Shown here: piece by piece, positions 5,441 through 13,843 of the stretch | Layout of the letters: each line of letters begins with the position of its first letter | How positions within the stretch are numbered: the first letter of the stretch is position 1 | Program-made: the position numbers and the translations under genes | The notes under the pieces: generated by a model | Databases searched by the model: none | The model's input: the letters and a program-made list of their open reading frames with translations, nothing else | What the model was told of the DNA's origin: nothing | Assembly (NCBI GenBank): GCA_945871545.1 | Contig: CAMBWJ010000011.1 | Location: 1-15,549 of the forward strand | DNA length: 15,549 nt | Source: an uncultured Clostridia bacterium | GTDB taxonomy: Bacteria; Bacillota_A; Clostridia; Christensenellales; Aristaeellaceae | Direction: 5' to 3'

Positions 5441-5468
5441 CAAGAGATTTTCAACGGAGGGAATCAAC

Positions 5469-8400
5469 ATGGCAAAGAGAACGGATTTGAAGAAGATCAT
5501 GATCATCGGTTCCGGCCCCATCGTCATCGGCCAGGCCGCGGAGTTCGACTACGCCGGCACGCAGGCCTGCCTGGCACTGAAGGAGGAGGGCTACGAGGTG
5601 GTGCTGGTGAACTCCAACCCCGCCACGATCATGACCGACACCGTCATCGCGGACAAGGTGTACATGGAGCCGCTGACCCTGGAGTACGTGGCGCGCATCC
5701 TGCGCTACGAGCGCCCGGACGCGATCATCCCCGGCATCGGCGGTCAGACGGGTCTGAATCTGGCCATGCAGCTGGAGCAGAAGGGTGTTTTGAAAGAGTG
5801 CCAGGTGGAGCTTCTGGGCACCAGCAGCAAGAGCATCGAGCGCGCCGAGGATCGCGAGCTGTTCAAGGAGCTGTGCCAGGAGATCGGCGAGCCGGTCATT
5901 CCCTCCAAGATCACCTACTCCGTGGAGGAGGCCGTGGAGGCCGCGAAGGAGATCGGCTACCCGGTGGTGCTGCGCCCCGCCTTCACCCTGGGCGGCACCG
6001 GCGGCGGCTTTGCCTACAACGAGGAGGAACTGGTGGAGACCGCCATCAACGCCTTCCGCCTCTCCCCGGTGCATCAGGTGCTGATCGAAAAGAGCGTCAA
6101 GGGCTACAAGGAGATCGAGTTCGAGGTCATGCGCGACGGCGAGGATCACGCCATCACCATCTGCGGCATGGAGAATGTGGACCCCGTGGGCGTGCACACC
6201 GGCGACTCCATCGTGGTCGCGCCCATCATGACCCTGAACGACCACGACCTGAAGATGCTCAACGACAGCGCCATCAAGATCATCCGCGCGCTGAAGATCG
6301 AGGGCGGCTGCAACGTGCAGTTCGCGCTGAATCCCAATTCCTCCGAATACTACCTCATCGAGGTCAATCCCCGCGTGTCCCGCTCCTCCGCCCTCGCCAG
6401 CAAGGCCAGCGGCTATCCCATCGCCCGCGTGACCGCGAAGATCGCCGTGGGTATGCGCCTGGAGGACATCCAGATCGCCAACACCAACGCCGCCTTCGAG
6501 CCCAGCCTGGACTACGTGGTGGCGAAGCTCCCGCGCTTCCCCTTCGACAAGTTCACCTCCGCCAACAACAAGCTGGGCACCCAGATGAAGGCCACCGGCG
6601 AGGTCATGGCCATCGGCAGCAGCCTGGAGGAGTGCCTGCTGAAGGCGGTGCGCTCGCTGGAGATCGGCGTGTGCCACCTGCACATGGCGAAGTTCGACTC
6701 CATGACCACCGAGGCGCTGGAGGAGTACGTCTCCGTGTTCCGGGACGACAGCTTCTACGCAGTCGCGGAGCTGCTGCGCCGGGGCGTGAGCGTGGACAAG
6801 ATCTACGAAATCACCGCCATTACCCCCTACTTCCTGGAGGCCGTGAAGCGCATCACCGACTACGAGCCGGTGCTGAAGGCCAACGTCGGCGACCTCGATG
6901 TGCTGCGCGGGGCCAAGAAGCTGGGCTTCTCCGACAAGTTCATCGCCCGGCTGTGGAACGTGGACGAGACGGAAATCTGGAAGCTGCGCCGCGCCAACGG
7001 CGTGATGCCCTTCTACCGCATGGTGGACACCTGCCATACCAATGCGTACATCCCGTACTTCTACTCCAGCTACGAGGGAGAGAACCAGTCCATCGTAACC
7101 GAGCGCAAAAAGACCGTGGTGCTGGGTGCGGGCCCCATCCGCATCGGTCAGGGCGTGGAGTTCGACTACTCCACCGTGCACGCCGTGATGACCATCCGCA
7201 AGGCGGGCTACGAGGCCATCATCATCAACAACAACCCGGAGACCGTGTCCACCGACTACACCACCGCCGACAAGCTCTACTTCGAGCCGCTGACCACCGA
7301 GGACGTGATGAACATCCTGGTCTACGAGGGCGCGGACGACGTGATCGCCTCCCTGGGCGGACAGACCGCCATCAACCTGGCCGAGCCGCTGCATCGCCGG
7401 GGCGTGAACATCATCGGCACCGACGTGGATGCCATCGACCGCGCCGAGAACCGCGACGCATTCGAGAAGATTCTCCAGCAGCTCAACATCCCCCAGTCTG
7501 CGGGCCGCGCCGTGACCAACATCGAGGACGGCGTCGCCACCGCTGCGGAGATCGGCTATCCGGTGCTGGTGCGCCCGAGCTTCGTGCTGGGCGGCCGCGC
7601 CATGCAGATCGTCACCAACGAGGAGCAGCTGCGCCACTACCTCAAGACCGCCGTGGAGATCGACGCGGACAAGCCGGTGCTGGTGGACCACTACATCCTG
7701 GGCAAGGAGGTCGAGGTGGACGCGATCTGCGACGGAAGAGACGTGTTCGTCCCCGGCATCATGGAGCTGGTCGAGCGCACCGGCGTGCACTCCGGCGACT
7801 CCATCAGCGTCTATCCCGCCTTCTCCATCTCGGATAAGGTCAAGGGCACCATTCTGGACTACTCCAAGCGTCTGGGTCTGGGTCTGGGCATCGTGGGCCT
7901 GTACAACATCCAGTTCATCGTGGACAGGCAGGACAATGTCTACATCATCGAGGTTAACCCCCGCTCCAGCCGCACCGTGCCCTTCCTCTCCAAGGCCACG
8001 GGCTACTCGCTGGCGGACATCGCCACCAACGTCATTCTGGGCAAGAGCCTGAAGGAGCAGGGCATCTTCGACCTCTATCCCACGGAGAAGAAGCGCTGGT
8101 ACGTCAAGGTTCCGGTGTTCTCCTTCGCGAAGATTCGCGGTCTGGACACCTACCTCAGCCCGGAGATGAAGTCCACCGGCGAGGCCATCGGCTACGACGG
8201 CAAGCTCTACCGCGCGCTGTACAAGGCGCTGCAGGCCTCCGGCATGAATCTGCAGAACTACGGAACCGTGCTGGCCACCGTCGCCAACAAGGATCAGGAG
8301 GAGGCCTTCCCGCTGATCCAGCGCTTCTACAACCTGGGCTTCAACATCGAGGCCACCGAGGGCACCGCGAAGTACCTGCGCGAGCACGGCATCCGCACCC

Positions 8401-8645
8401 GCGTGCTGAAGAAGATCAGCGAGGGCAGCGAGGACATCCCCAACGCGCTGCGCCAGGGCCACATCGCCTACGTCATCAACACCCGGAACCCCGGCTCCAT
8501 GAATCAGGCCCGCGACGGCTTCATGATCCGCCGCCTGAGCGTGGAGAACAACGTGAGCGTGTTCACGGCGCTGGACACCGTGCGGGTGCTGCTGGATGTG
8601 CTGGAGGAGACTACCTTCGCCATTTCCACCATCGATCAGGAGTGA
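5469..8645 (+). CDS. carB: carbamoyl phosphate synthetase large subunit
   Basis: Makes carbamoyl phosphate from bicarbonate, two ATP and ammonia normally delivered by the glutaminase subunit CarA. At 1058 aa it is full length, with the internally duplicated architecture. The carboxyphosphate half opens with IMIIGSGPIVIGQAAEFDYAG, and the carbamoyl phosphate half (from about residue 546) with VVLGAGPIRIGQGVEFDYS. Each half has an ATP-grasp domain (for example RPAFTLGGTGGG and RPSFVLGGRAM) and EVNPR metal-binding motifs. Residues from about 930 form the MGS-like allosteric domain, with TEGTAKYL and NTRNPG resembling the nucleotide-binding positions of the E. coli domain. CGGAGGG (5455-5461) lies 7 nt before the ATG. 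No carA lies beside it, which is unusual. It shares an operon with pyrC and pyrK. Confidence 0.97.
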   Translation: MAKRTDLKKIMIIGSGPIVIGQAAEFDYAGTQACLALKEEGYEVVLVNSNPATIMTDTVIADKVYMEPLTLEYVARILRYERPDAIIPGIGGQTGLNLAMQLEQKGVLKECQVELLGTSSKSIERAEDRELFKELCQEIGEPVIPSKITYSVEEAVEAAKEIGYPVVLRPAFTLGGTGGGFAYNEEELVETAINAFRLSPVHQVLIEKSVKGYKEIEFEVMRDGEDHAITICGMENVDPVGVHTGDSIVVAPIMTLNDHDLKMLNDSAIKIIRALKIEGGCNVQFALNPNSSEYYLIEVNPRVSRSSALASKASGYPIARVTAKIAVGMRLEDIQIANTNAAFEPSLDYVVAKLPRFPFDKFTSANNKLGTQMKATGEVMAIGSSLEECLLKAVRSLEIGVCHLHMAKFDSMTTEALEEYVSVFRDDSFYAVAELLRRGVSVDKIYEITAITPYFLEAVKRITDYEPVLKANVGDLDVLRGAKKLGFSDKFIARLWNVDETEIWKLRRANGVMPFYRMVDTCHTNAYIPYFYSSYEGENQSIVTERKKTVVLGAGPIRIGQGVEFDYSTVHAVMTIRKAGYEAIIINNNPETVSTDYTTADKLYFEPLTTEDVMNILVYEGADDVIASLGGQTAINLAEPLHRRGVNIIGTDVDAIDRAENRDAFEKILQQLNIPQSAGRAVTNIEDGVATAAEIGYPVLVRPSFVLGGRAMQIVTNEEQLRHYLKTAVEIDADKPVLVDHYILGKEVEVDAICDGRDVFVPGIMELVERTGVHSGDSISVYPAFSISDKVKGTILDYSKRLGLGLGIVGLYNIQFIVDRQDNVYIIEVNPRSSRTVPFLSKATGYSLADIATNVILGKSLKEQGIFDLYPTEKKRWYVKVPVFSFAKIRGLDTYLSPEMKSTGEAIGYDGKLYRALYKALQASGMNLQNYGTVLATVANKDQEEAFPLIQRFYNLGFNIEATEGTAKYLREHGIRTRVLKKISEGSEDIPNALRQGHIAYVINTRNPGSMNQARDGFMIRRLSVENNVSVFTALDTVRVLLDVLEETTFAISTIDQE

Positions 8646-8649
8646 AACA

Positions 8650-9381
8650 ATGCGTCAGGACGTATTTGAAATTGTATCGAACCGAAACCTCGCGCCGGGC
8701 GTGTACGAGATGGTGCTGCGCGGCGCATCCACGGAGGACTGCAACCCGGGCCGCTTCGTGCAGCTGAGGCTGGATTCCTTCTACCTGCGCCGCCCGATCT
8801 CGGTCTGCGACGCGGAGGACGGGAAGCTGACCCTCGTCTACAAGACCGTGGGCCGGGGCACCGAGGCCATGGCGCAGTACGAAAGCGGCAAGCGCATCGA
8901 CGTGCTCACGGGCCTGGGCAACGGCTACGATCTGGACAAGAGCGGCGACCGCCCGCTGCTCATCGGCGGCGGCGCGGGCGTACCGCCCATGTACCTGCTC
9001 GCACGCAGGCTCATATCGCAGGGCAAGCAGCCCGCGGTGATCCTGGGCTTCAACAAAGCGGAGGAAATCTTCTATGCGGAGCAGTTCCGCGCGCTGGGGA
9101 TCAAAACCATCATCGCCACTGCAGACGGAAGCGTCGGCGTGAAGGGCTTCGTCACCGACGCGATGGAGGGCATCGACTATACCTACACCTACGCCTGCGG
9201 CCCGGAGCCGATGCTGAAGGCGGTGTACAATCGCGCATCGACCTCCGGCGAATACAGCTTCGAGGAGCGCATGGGCTGCGGCTTCGGCGCGTGCATGGGC
9301 TGCACCTGTGAAACCAAGTACGGCAACAAGCGCATCTGCAAGGATGGCCCGGTGCTGACAAAGGAGGAGATCGTATGGTAA
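8650..9381 (+). CDS. pyrK: dihydroorotate dehydrogenase B, electron transfer subunit (PyrK)
   Basis: FAD and [2Fe-2S] protein that passes electrons from PyrD to NAD+ in type 1B dihydroorotate dehydrogenase. It is 243 aa. RRPIS (47-51) is the flavin-binding signature of the ferredoxin-reductase fold. GGGAGVPP (106-113) and CGPEPML (183-189) belong to the NAD-binding module. The C-terminal cluster motif has Cys 210, 215, 218 and 230 (C-x4-C-x2-C-x11-C). The start is the ATG 4 nt past the carB stop, with GGAG at 8639-8642 upstream; the open frame extends back into carB but that part is not coding. It overlaps pyrD by 7 nt, as expected for subunits of one heterotetramer. Confidence 0.95.
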   Translation: MRQDVFEIVSNRNLAPGVYEMVLRGASTEDCNPGRFVQLRLDSFYLRRPISVCDAEDGKLTLVYKTVGRGTEAMAQYESGKRIDVLTGLGNGYDLDKSGDRPLLIGGGAGVPPMYLLARRLISQGKQPAVILGFNKAEEIFYAEQFRALGIKTIIATADGSVGVKGFVTDAMEGIDYTYTYACGPEPMLKAVYNRASTSGEYSFEERMGCGFGACMGCTCETKYGNKRICKDGPVLTKEEIVW

Positions 9382-10286
9382 ATACCCGCGTGAACCTCTG
9401 CGGGATCGAGCTGGACAATCCTGTGATTCCCGCCAGCGGCACCTTCGGCTACGGCAGCGAGTTTGCCGAACTGTACGATATCAACTGCCTGGGCACCTTC
9501 TCCTTCAAGGGAACCACCCGGGAGGCGCGCTTCGGCAATCTCACGCCCCGCATCGCGGAGTGCGCGGGCGGCATGCTCAATGCGGTGGGCCTGCAGAACC
9601 CCGGTGTGGATCATGTGATCGCCCACGAGCTGCCGGAGATGAAGAAATTCTTCCACAAGCCGGTGATGGCCAACGTTTCCGGCTTCTCCATCGACGAGTA
9701 CGTGGAGGTCTGCCGGAAGCTGGACGCCTGCGATCAGGTGGGCTGGCTGGAGGTGAACATCTCCTGCCCCAACGTCCACGGCGGCGGCATGAGCTTCGGC
9801 ACCGACCCCAGGATGGCCGCGGAGGTCACCCGGGCGGTGAAGGAAGTGACCACCAAGCCGGTCATCATGAAGCTCTCGCCCAACGTGACCGACATCGTTT
9901 CCATCGCCCGGGCCTGCGAGGAGGCCGGTGCGGACGCGCTGAGCCTCATCAACACGCTGATGGGCATGCGCATCGACCTGCGCAGGCGCAGGCCGCTGCT
10001 GGCGAACAAGACCGGCGGCATGTCCGGCAGCGCGATCTTCCCGCTGGCCGTGCGCATGGTCTACCAGGTGTACGAGGCGGTCAAAATCCCCATCGTGGGC
10101 CTCGGCGGCGTGAGCTGCGCCGAGGATGTAATTGAAATGATGCTGGCCGGAGCGACGGCGGTGCAGGTGGGCGCGGCCAACCTGACGGAGCCCTTCGCCT
10201 GCCGGGACATCGTGGAACAGCTCCCGGAAACCATGGAAAAATATCGCATTGAAAAACTTACGGACATTATCGGAGGTGCACACTGA
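9375..10286 (+). CDS. pyrD: dihydroorotate dehydrogenase B, catalytic subunit (PyrD)
   Basis: FMN enzyme oxidising dihydroorotate to orotate; with PyrK it uses NAD+ rather than quinone or fumarate. It is 303 aa, typical for type 1B. Landmarks are NPVIPASGTFGYG near the N-terminus, K45 in FSFKGTT, GLQNPG (72-77), and NISCPN with catalytic Cys131, where class 1 enzymes use Cys and class 2 use Ser. GLGGVSCAEDVIEMMLAGATAVQVGAA near the C-terminus fits FMN phosphate binding. No membrane-anchoring N-terminal extension is present, consistent with a cytosolic class 1 enzyme. AAGGAGGA (9361-9368) lies inside the end of pyrK and sets the start. The stop overlaps the pyrF start by one base (TGATG). Confidence 0.96.
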   Translation: MVNTRVNLCGIELDNPVIPASGTFGYGSEFAELYDINCLGTFSFKGTTREARFGNLTPRIAECAGGMLNAVGLQNPGVDHVIAHELPEMKKFFHKPVMANVSGFSIDEYVEVCRKLDACDQVGWLEVNISCPNVHGGGMSFGTDPRMAAEVTRAVKEVTTKPVIMKLSPNVTDIVSIARACEEAGADALSLINTLMGMRIDLRRRRPLLANKTGGMSGSAIFPLAVRMVYQVYEAVKIPIVGLGGVSCAEDVIEMMLAGATAVQVGAANLTEPFACRDIVEQLPETMEKYRIEKLTDIIGGAH

Positions 10287-10984
10287 TGGGACGCGAAGTG
10301 ATCATTGCCTGCGACTTTGCAAGCCGCGAACAGACCCTGTCCTTCCTGGATCGTTTTACCGAGGAAAAGCCCTTTGTGAAGATCGGCATGGAGCTCTACT
10401 ACGCCGAGGGCCCGGCCATCGTGCGGGAGATCAAGGCGCGCGGCCACAAGATCTTCCTCGACCTGAAGCTGCATGACATCCCCAACACCGTGAAGAAGGC
10501 CATGGCGGTGCTGTCCCGCCTGGATGTGGACATCTGCAACCTGCACTGCGCGGGAACCGTGAACATGATGCGCGCTGCGCTGGAGGGCCTGACCCGCGCG
10601 GACGGCACCCGCCCGCTGCTCATCGGCGTGACCCAGCTGACCTCCACCGATCAGGAGAGCATGGAGCGCGATCTGTGGATTGAGAAGCCCATCGACGAGG
10701 TTATCCTGCACTACGCAGAGAACGCAAAGGTCGCGGGCCTGGACGGCGTGGTGTGCTCCCCGCTGGAGGCCGGCAAGGTGCATGACCGCTGCGGTAAGCG
10801 TTTCCTGACTGTAACCCCCGGCGTGCGCTTTGCGGACGGCGACGTGGGCGACCAGAAGCGCGTGACCACGCCGGAGAAGGCCAAGGAGCTGGGCAGCGAC
10901 TACATCGTGGTGGGCCGCCCGATCACCGCTGCGGAGGACCCGGTGGCGGCCTATCGCCGCTGCGTTGCCGAATTTGTGGACTGA
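10286..10984 (+). CDS. pyrF: orotidine 5'-phosphate decarboxylase (PyrF)
   Basis: Decarboxylates OMP to UMP, the last step of the pathway. It is 232 aa, a short TIM barrel of the bacterial subgroup. The charged active-site network is visible: D10 in IIACDF, K32 in FVKIGMELYY, and D59-x-K61-x-x-D64 in DLKLHDIPNTV, followed by VTPGVRF and the phosphate-binding end YIVVGRPIT. GGAGGTG (10272-10278) is 7 nt before the ATG, inside pyrD. The 18-nt gap to pyrE is one of the few places in the operon where genes do not overlap. Confidence 0.96.
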   Translation: MGREVIIACDFASREQTLSFLDRFTEEKPFVKIGMELYYAEGPAIVREIKARGHKIFLDLKLHDIPNTVKKAMAVLSRLDVDICNLHCAGTVNMMRAALEGLTRADGTRPLLIGVTQLTSTDQESMERDLWIEKPIDEVILHYAENAKVAGLDGVVCSPLEAGKVHDRCGKRFLTVTPGVRFADGDVGDQKRVTTPEKAKELGSDYIVVGRPITAAEDPVAAYRRCVAEFVD

Positions 10985-11002
10985 AGAAAGGGGAAAGATG
11001 CG

Positions 11003-11644
11003 ATGAAGACGCAGATTGCAAAGGATTTGTTGAAGATCAAGGCGGTGTTCTTCCGCCCCGAGGAGCCCTTCACCTGGGCCAGCGGCATCAAGAGCCCCGT
11101 GTACTGTGACAACCGCCTGACCCTGTCGGACGTGCAGGTGCGCGGCGACGTGGAGAACGGCCTGGCATCCCTGGTGCGTGAATATTACCCCGAGGTCGAG
11201 GTGCTGATGGGCACGTCCACTGCGGGCATCGCCCACGCGGCCATCGTGGGCCATCTGATGAACCTGCCCATGGGCTACGTGCGCTCCGGCGCGAAGGATC
11301 ACGGCCGCAAGAACCAGATCGAGGGACGCTTACTGCCCGGCCAGAAGGTCGTGGTGGTGGAGGACCTGATCTCCACCGGCGGCAGCGTGCTGGAGGTCGT
11401 GGAGATTCTGCGCGAGGCCGGCGCCGAGGTGCTGGGCGTGGTGTCCATCTTCACCTACGGCATGCACAAGGGCCTGGAGCGCATGGCCGCCGCCAATGTG
11501 GTCAACCACAGCCTGACCGACTTCGACACCATCGCCGAAATCGCCGCCGAGGAGGGCTACATCCGCAAGGAGGACGTGGCGCGGCTGATCGCGTTCCGCA
11601 ACAATCCCAGCGACGAGAGCTGGATCACGGGAGGCAAGGCATGA
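11003..11644 (+). CDS. pyrE: orotate phosphoribosyltransferase (PyrE)
   Basis: Transfers phosphoribosyl from PRPP to orotate, giving OMP. It is 213 aa. The PRPP-binding motif is [13 protein letters not shown] (116-128). The flexible catalytic loop is visible as [15 protein letters not shown] (94-108), and [16 protein letters not shown] (23-38) is the conserved N-terminal orotate region. AAAGGGGAAAG (10987-10997) precedes the start. An ATG at 10998 is in another frame and is not used. The stop overlaps the pyrB start as ATGA (11641-11644). Confidence 0.95.
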   Translation: MKTQIAKDLLKIKAVFFRPEEPFTWASGIKSPVYCDNRLTLSDVQVRGDVENGLASLVREYYPEVEVLMGTSTAGIAHAAIVGHLMNLPMGYVRSGAKDHGRKNQIEGRLLPGQKVVVVEDLISTGGSVLEVVEILREAGAEVLGVVSIFTYGMHKGLERMAAANVVNHSLTDFDTIAEIAAEEGYIRKEDVARLIAFRNNPSDESWITGGKA

Positions 11645-12558
11645 GACATCTGATCGACATCATGGAGCTGTCCACCGAGGAAATTCAGCAGCTCATCGAC
11701 TGCGCGATGGACATCATCGCAAACCCCAAGAAGTACGCCGAGGCCTGCCACGGCAAGAAGCTGGCCACGCTGTTCTTCGAGCCCTCCACCCGCACCCGCC
11801 TGAGCTTTGAGGCGGCCATGTACGAGCTGGGCGGCAACGTGCTGGGCTTCTCCGAGGCCCAGTCCTCCTCCGCATCCAAGGGCGAATCCGTGTCCGACAC
11901 CGTGAGCGTGGTCTCCTGCTATGCGGACATCATCGCCATGCGCCATCCCAAGGAGGGCGCGCCGCTGGTGGCCTCCATGAAGGCCAGCATCCCGGTGATC
12001 AATGCGGGCGACGGCGGTCACAACCATCCCACCCAGACGCTGGCCGACCTGCTGACCATCTATCGCGAGAAGGGCCGCTTCGAGAACCTGACCATCGGCG
12101 TGTGCGGCGATTTGAAGTTCGGCCGCACCGTGCACTCCCTCATCAGCGCCATGTCTCGCTACGCCGGCGTGAAGTTCGTGATGATCTCCCCCGAGGAGCT
12201 GCGCGTGCCGCGCTACATCATCTCCGACGTGCTGGAGCCCAACAACATCCCCTACGAGGAGGTCCGCAGCCTGGAGAAGGCCATGCCCGAGCTGGACATC
12301 CTGTACATGACCCGCGTGCAGCGCGAGCGCTTCTTCAACGAGGCCGACTACATCCGCCTGAAGGACACCTACATCCTGACCCCGGAGAAGCTGCGCACGG
12401 CCAAGGCCGACCTGAACATCCTGCATCCGCTGCCGCGCGTCAATGAGATCTCCGTGGCGGTGGACGAAGATCCCCGCGCCTGCTACTTCAAGCAGGCCCT
12501 CAACGGCAAGTACATGCGCATGGCGCTGATCCTGAAGCTCCTGGAGGTGGCAGTATGA
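11641..12558 (+). CDS. pyrB: aspartate carbamoyltransferase, catalytic chain (PyrB)
   Basis: Condenses carbamoyl phosphate and aspartate, the first committed step of pyrimidine synthesis. It is 305 aa, the usual length. Carbamoyl phosphate ligands are visible in [12 protein letters not shown] (S49-T50-R51-T52-R53), RHP (101-103) and HPTQ (129-132). [13 protein letters not shown] (75-87) is the mobile loop with the Ser and Lys that reach into the neighbouring active site. HPLPR (262-266) is the aspartate-domain signature. It overlaps both neighbours by 4 nt ATGA junctions. The directly following pyrI indicates an allosteric, E. coli-like holoenzyme rather than a catalytic trimer alone. Confidence 0.97.
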   Translation: MRHLIDIMELSTEEIQQLIDCAMDIIANPKKYAEACHGKKLATLFFEPSTRTRLSFEAAMYELGGNVLGFSEAQSSSASKGESVSDTVSVVSCYADIIAMRHPKEGAPLVASMKASIPVINAGDGGHNHPTQTLADLLTIYREKGRFENLTIGVCGDLKFGRTVHSLISAMSRYAGVKFVMISPEELRVPRYIISDVLEPNNIPYEEVRSLEKAMPELDILYMTRVQRERFFNEADYIRLKDTYILTPEKLRTAKADLNILHPLPRVNEISVAVDEDPRACYFKQALNGKYMRMALILKLLEVAV

Positions 12559-12980
12559 TTATCGGACAGATTCGCGACGGCATCGTGCTCGACCACATCA
12601 CCGCGGGTCGCGGCATGGACATCTACAACATCCTGCACCTGGGCGAGCTGGACTGCACCGTGGCCATGATCAAGAACGCCGAGAGCGAGAAGAAGGGCAC
12701 GAAGGACATCATCAAGATCGGTCAGGTCATCGACATCAACTTCGATGTGCTGGGCTACATCGATCCCGGCATCACAGTCAACATCATCCGCGACGGCAAG
12801 CTGGTCAAGCGCGAACACCTGACCCTGCCCGAGCGCGTGACCGACATCATCCGCTGCAAGAACCCCCGCTGCATCACCACCACGGAGCAGGAGCTGAAGC
12901 ACGTGTTCCGCCTGGCGAACCGGGAGAAGCAGATCTACCGCTGCATCTACTGCGACAGCGAGGCTCCCCGGAACGTATAA
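12555..12980 (+). CDS. pyrI: aspartate carbamoyltransferase, regulatory chain (PyrI)
   Basis: Zinc-binding regulatory subunit that binds nucleotides and links PyrB trimers. It is 141 aa, about a dozen residues shorter than the E. coli chain, mainly at the N-terminus. The zinc site is complete: Cys 101, 106, 130 and 133, with the same spacing as E. coli 109, 114, 138 and 141. The N-terminal allosteric domain begins [25 protein letters not shown], including the DHI-x-AG element near the effector site. The start is coupled to pyrB by ATGA. It is the last gene of the operon and is followed by a terminator 18 nt after its stop. Confidence 0.95.
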   Translation: MIIGQIRDGIVLDHITAGRGMDIYNILHLGELDCTVAMIKNAESEKKGTKDIIKIGQVIDINFDVLGYIDPGITVNIIRDGKLVKREHLTLPERVTDIIRCKNPRCITTTEQELKHVFRLANREKQIYRCIYCDSEAPRNV

Positions 12981-12998
12981 GTGTTCAATCTGCACCAA

Positions 12999-13037
12999 CC
13001 GCGCTCACAGCCGTCGAGGCTGCCGGGCGCGGTTTTT
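12999..13037 (+). terminator. intrinsic terminator of the pyr operon
   Basis: Outer stem CCGCGC (12999-13004) with GCGCGG (13027-13032), and inner stem CAGCC (13008-13012) with GGCTG (13018-13022) around GTCGA, followed by TTTTT (13033-13037). The next promoter begins 3 bp later. Confidence 0.9.
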
Positions 13038-13039
13038 GC

Positions 13040-13068
13040 TTGTCCGCAACCACACGTCATGCTATAAT
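13040..13068 (+). promoter_or_regulatory. promoter of the nitroreductase-VWA-ATPase unit
   Basis: -35 TTGTCC (13040-13045), a 17-bp spacer and a perfect -10 TATAAT (13063-13068). The start should fall near 13075, which gives a leader of about 20 nt to the ATG at 13097 and argues against the in-frame starts at 13040 or 13076. Confidence 0.75.
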
Positions 13069-13096
13069 AGAAGAAATGGAGAGGGAGGAAAATGAC

Positions 13097-13822
13097 ATGA
13101 ACGAGGTGCTGAATCAATTGTACGCGCGCAAATCCGTGCGCGCCTTCACCGAACGGGAGATCTCCCCGGAGGACAGGCAGGCGATCCTGACCGCCGCAGC
13201 CATGGCCCCCACGGCGGGCAACCAGCAGCTCTACACGATCATCGACGTGACGGACGATCATCTCAAGGCGGAGCTGGTCAAGAGCTGCGACGACCAGCCC
13301 TTCATTGCAAAGGCGAAGCTGGTGCTGGTGTTCTGCGCGGACTGCCGCAGGTGGTACGAGGCCTTCCGCACGGCGGGGTGTGAGCCGAGGTTGCCCGGAG
13401 CCGGGGATCTGCTGCTGGCGGTCAGCGACGCAAACATCGCCGCCCAGAACGCCGTCACCGCCGCCTGGAGCCTGGGCATCGGCTCCTGCTACATCGGCGA
13501 CGTGATGGAGAACTGCGAGACGCAGCGTCGCTTGCTCCACCTGCCGAAGTACGTGTTCCCCGCAGCCATGGTGGTGTTCGGCTACCCGACGCAGCAGCAG
13601 CTGGAGCGGGAGAAGCCGGAGCGGGTTGCGCTTGCGCACATCGTTCACGAGAACGCCTACCGGGAGATGGAGGACGGGGAGTGCCGGGAGATGTATGCGG
13701 GGCGCTGCGGCCTGCGCGGCTACGAGGACTGGATGCGCGCCTTCTGCGAGCGCAAGTACAACTCGGACTTCTCCCGGGAGATGAGCCGCTCGGTCAGCGA
13801 ATACATGAAGGACTTCCAGTGA
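13097..13822 (+). CDS. nitroreductase family protein (FMN-dependent oxidoreductase)
   Basis: A 241-aa flavoprotein of the nitroreductase fold, expected to use FMN and NAD(P)H; the physiological substrate cannot be read from sequence. RKSVRAFTEREI (11-22) is the N-terminal FMN phosphate-binding signature, APTAGNQQ (37-44) the second FMN loop, and AAWSLGIGSCYIGD (123-135 region) the conserved C-terminal flavin element, followed by VVFGYPT. A tail of about 50 residues rich in charge and aromatics (YEDWMRAFCERKYNSDFSREMSRSV) follows the core, as in several clostridial relatives. GGGAGGA (13083-13089) lies 7 nt before the chosen ATG. A 21-nt gap to the VWA gene makes co-transcription likely, though no functional link is evident. 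Confidence 0.9.
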   Translation: MNEVLNQLYARKSVRAFTEREISPEDRQAILTAAAMAPTAGNQQLYTIIDVTDDHLKAELVKSCDDQPFIAKAKLVLVFCADCRRWYEAFRTAGCEPRLPGAGDLLLAVSDANIAAQNAVTAAWSLGIGSCYIGDVMENCETQRRLLHLPKYVFPAAMVVFGYPTQQQLEREKPERVALAHIVHENAYREMEDGECREMYAGRCGLRGYEDWMRAFCERKYNSDFSREMSRSVSEYMKDFQ

Positions 13823-13843
13823 TCGCGGAAAGGGGGTGCGGGC

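Noticed and set aside
5438..7837. A 799-codon plus-strand frame overlapping carB
   Set aside because: An Arg/Gly/His-rich out-of-frame translation of carB with no recognisable domain.
5451..8462. A 1003-codon open frame on the minus strand opposite carB
   Set aside because: It is the antisense shadow of carB, produced by GC-rich third codon positions. Its translation is low-complexity (His, Ala, Gly, Val, Leu, Asp), with no family motif and no ribosome binding site, while the plus frame is unmistakably CarB.
13040..13096. Nitroreductase starts at 13040 or 13076
   Set aside because: 13040 is the -35 box and 13076 is at the predicted transcription start. ATG 13097 has GGGAGGA at correct spacing, and family homology starts there.
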